Shown here: piece after piece, positions 42,035-43,184 of the stretch | Position numbering within the stretch: position 1 is the first letter of the stretch | Layout: every line of letters starts with the position of its first letter | Assembly (NCBI RefSeq): GCF_000417505.1 | Contig: NZ_APHY01000049.1 | Location: 1-43,184, forward strand | Origin: Megasphaera sp. NM10 | GTDB lineage: Bacteria; Bacillota; Negativicutes; Veillonellales; Megasphaeraceae | DNA length: 43,184 nt | Direction: 5' to 3' | Notes under the pieces: model-generated | Databases searched by the model: none | Told to the model about the DNA's origin: nothing | Seen by the model: the letters and a program-made list of their open reading frames with translations, nothing else | Program-made: the position numbers and the translations under genes

Positions 42035-42892
42035 ATGAAAGAAGTCGACTTGTCCAATCCCGACGTCGTCCGCTACGTCGTCAAACGCTTTGGCCTGCGC
42101 ATGAATAAGAAACTGGGCCAGAATTTTCTCATCCGTCACGCCGTCGTCGACGACATTGCCGACGCTGCCGAAATCGGGGAGGGCGATCCGGTCCTGGAAA
42201 TCGGGCCGGGCATCGGCACCCTGACCCAGGCCCTGGCCGAAACGGGCGCAGCCGTCACGGCTGTCGAACTGGACGACCATCTGTTGCCCGTCCTCGACAA
42301 GACCTTGGAACACTATGACAACGTGCGCGTCGTCCACGGCGACATCCTGCGCATCGACATTGAAGAAGTCATGAATCACCAGCCCTTTACGGTCTGTGCC
42401 AATCTGCCCTACTATATCACGACGCCGATCATCATGAAGCTCCTGGAACAGAAGCTACCCATCAAGCGCATCGTCGTCATGGTCCAGAAGGAAGTGGCCG
42501 AACGCATGGTAGCCGAACCGGGCCATAAGATTTACGGGGCTCTGTCGGTGTCGGTCCAGTACTATACGCAGCCGCAGATGCTCTTTGAAATCTCGCCGAA
42601 ATGCTTCATGCCGGCACCGGAAGTCACGTCGGCCGTCGTCGCCATGGACGTCCGCCAGCAGCTGCCTGTCGATTTAATCGACGAAAAGCGCTTCTTCCAG
42701 GTCGTCAAAGCGGCCTTCCAGCAGCGCCGCAAGACCTTTTCCAACGCCTTGAAAAACACGGGCATGAGCAAGGAACAAATCGCCCAGGTCCTGGAAAAAA
42801 CAGGCATCGACGGCAAACGCCGCGGGGAAACACTGTCTCTCCAGGAATTCGCCGACATCGCCAACGCCTGGAGCGAGATTATTCGTGGCTAG
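42035..42892 (+). CDS. rsmA: 16S rRNA (adenine-1518/1519-N6)-dimethyltransferase
   Basis: A 285-residue methyltransferase (KsgA) that dimethylates two adjacent adenines near the 3' end of 16S rRNA during 30S maturation. KKLGQNFLIRH, SAM motif LEIGPGIGTLTQALAE, VELDDHL, NLPYYITTPIIMKLL (catalytic NLPY) and QQRRKTFSNALK are all in order. The ATG follows the rnmV stop within one base, with CACGAGGTG as ribosome-binding site. Confidence 0.97.
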   Translation: MKEVDLSNPDVVRYVVKRFGLRMNKKLGQNFLIRHAVVDDIADAAEIGEGDPVLEIGPGIGTLTQALAETGAAVTAVELDDHLLPVLDKTLEHYDNVRVVHGDILRIDIEEVMNHQPFTVCANLPYYITTPIIMKLLEQKLPIKRIVVMVQKEVAERMVAEPGHKIYGALSVSVQYYTQPQMLFEISPKCFMPAPEVTSAVVAMDVRQQLPVDLIDEKRFFQVVKAAFQQRRKTFSNALKNTGMSKEQIAQVLEKTGIDGKRRGETLSLQEFADIANAWSEIIRG

Positions 42893-42901
42893 TGGTTCGT
42901 A

Positions 42902-42981
42902 ACTGGCCTTTCCTGATAAGAGAGGTGCCTGGAGGGCATTTGTAGGTGCTCGCTGTAAGACGTTTGTAGGGGCTCGCACGT
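42902..42981. repeat. Family B fragment and interrupted family A left arm
   Basis: CCTTTCCTGATAAGAGAGGT is a worn family B unit. GTAGGGGCTCGCACG at 42966 is the left half of a family A palindrome, cut off exactly where the IS-like sequence begins at 42982. Confidence 0.6.
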
Positions 42982-43055
42982 TGTCAAGAATAACATCGTT
43001 TACATTTTGTGCAAGGACATCCTTTACACTTTATGCAAGCACATCGTTTACAAAT
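42982..43055. mobile_element. Terminal region of an IS21-like insertion sequence
   Basis: Starts with TGTCAAGAAT. It carries three 12-bp sites ACATC(G/C)TTTACA at 42993, 43017 and 43041, spaced exactly 24 bp, with TTGTGCAAGG-like sequence between them. Multiple spaced repeats at the termini are typical of IS21-family ends, where the transposase binds. The element continues beyond the window. Confidence 0.6.
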
Positions 43056-43061
43056 TTCTTC

Positions 43062-43184
43062 TTATTGAAGCTTTAATTTTCCTTCTAAACGAGGATCGTT
43101 GTGAATCAGATAAGCCCGTTTCATCAGGAATACTTGCTTATTTACGTCAATCTTCCCGATGATGAATTGCCTAAAGTACACTGA
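43062..43184 (-). CDS. 3' end of an IS-encoded ORF (partial)
   Basis: The minus strand is open from the window edge to a TAA at 43062-43064, giving the last 40 residues (YFRQFIIGKIDVNKQVFLM ... GKLKLQ). They are not enough to name the protein. The position next to the IS terminal repeats suggests a transposase or helper subunit. Confidence 0.45.
   Translation of the reverse strand, partial: SVYFRQFIIGKIDVNKQVFLMKRAYLIHNDPRLEGKLKLQ

Overview
The window looks like a chromosomal segment of a diderm Firmicute of the Negativicutes, most probably Megasphaera close to M. elsdenii. The signs are an S-layer-homology (SLH) outer-membrane porin, a trimeric autotransporter adhesin with a YadA-type anchor, a 485-residue monomeric two-cluster [FeFe]-hydrogenase of the M. 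elsdenii type, and the rplU-prp-rpmA order with the Firmicute N-terminal extension on ribosomal protein L27. This assignment is inference from gene content; no search was run.

Layout. 1-7450: a MOP/SpoVB-like flippase and ftsH on the minus strand, then a divergent ABC-F ATPase and hydA on the plus strand. 7450-14240: SLH porin, AMIN/amidase_3 cell-wall amidase, the rplU-prp-rpmA ribosomal operon behind a likely L21 leader, a hypothetical gene and a membrane-anchored polysaccharide deacetylase. 14240-20840: an accessory stretch with a very AT-rich promoter region, a large trimeric autotransporter, a small poly-G ORF with the same type of promoter, an orphan RelB antitoxin, and an Rpn/PD-(D/E)XK nuclease bracketed by two copies of a complex repeat. 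20840-23330: a minus-strand group (DUF805, FliB-like CxxC protein, UPF0173 hydrolase, Cys-rich protein). 23430-29000: trmL-ylbF-murB, cysteine desulfidase (cyuA) and typA. 29000-32080: degraded accessory DNA with a broken toxin-antitoxin-like pair, tRNA-Ser(CGA), a DUF362 ferredoxin-like protein, an SLH gene remnant and a second orphan RelB. 32084-39848: a compact miaB-mutS-mutL-methyltransferase-miaA operon for tRNA i6A/ms2i6A modification and mismatch repair. 40234-42892: PLP lyase, rnmV and rsmA. The right edge holds the end of an IS21-like insertion sequence.

The most distinctive property is the density of dispersed palindromic repeats. Family A (GTAGGGG...CCCCTAC) occurs as inverted doublets like REPINs. 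Family B (CCTCTCAG...AGGGGAGCC), family C (GATTCAGATGCGGC...GCCGC) and tandem CCACGAG strings fill most gaps. These families have also entered the mutL coding sequence, where three 93-bp tandem units plus a partial fourth and a family B copy encode the linker between the ATPase and endonuclease domains.

Five genes (ftsH, the ABC-F gene, the adhesin, cyuA and the methyltransferase next to miaA) are interrupted by single-base indels in short C/G runs. Because ftsH is among them, sequencing or assembly error is the simplest explanation. I annotate these genes end to end and flag the breaks.
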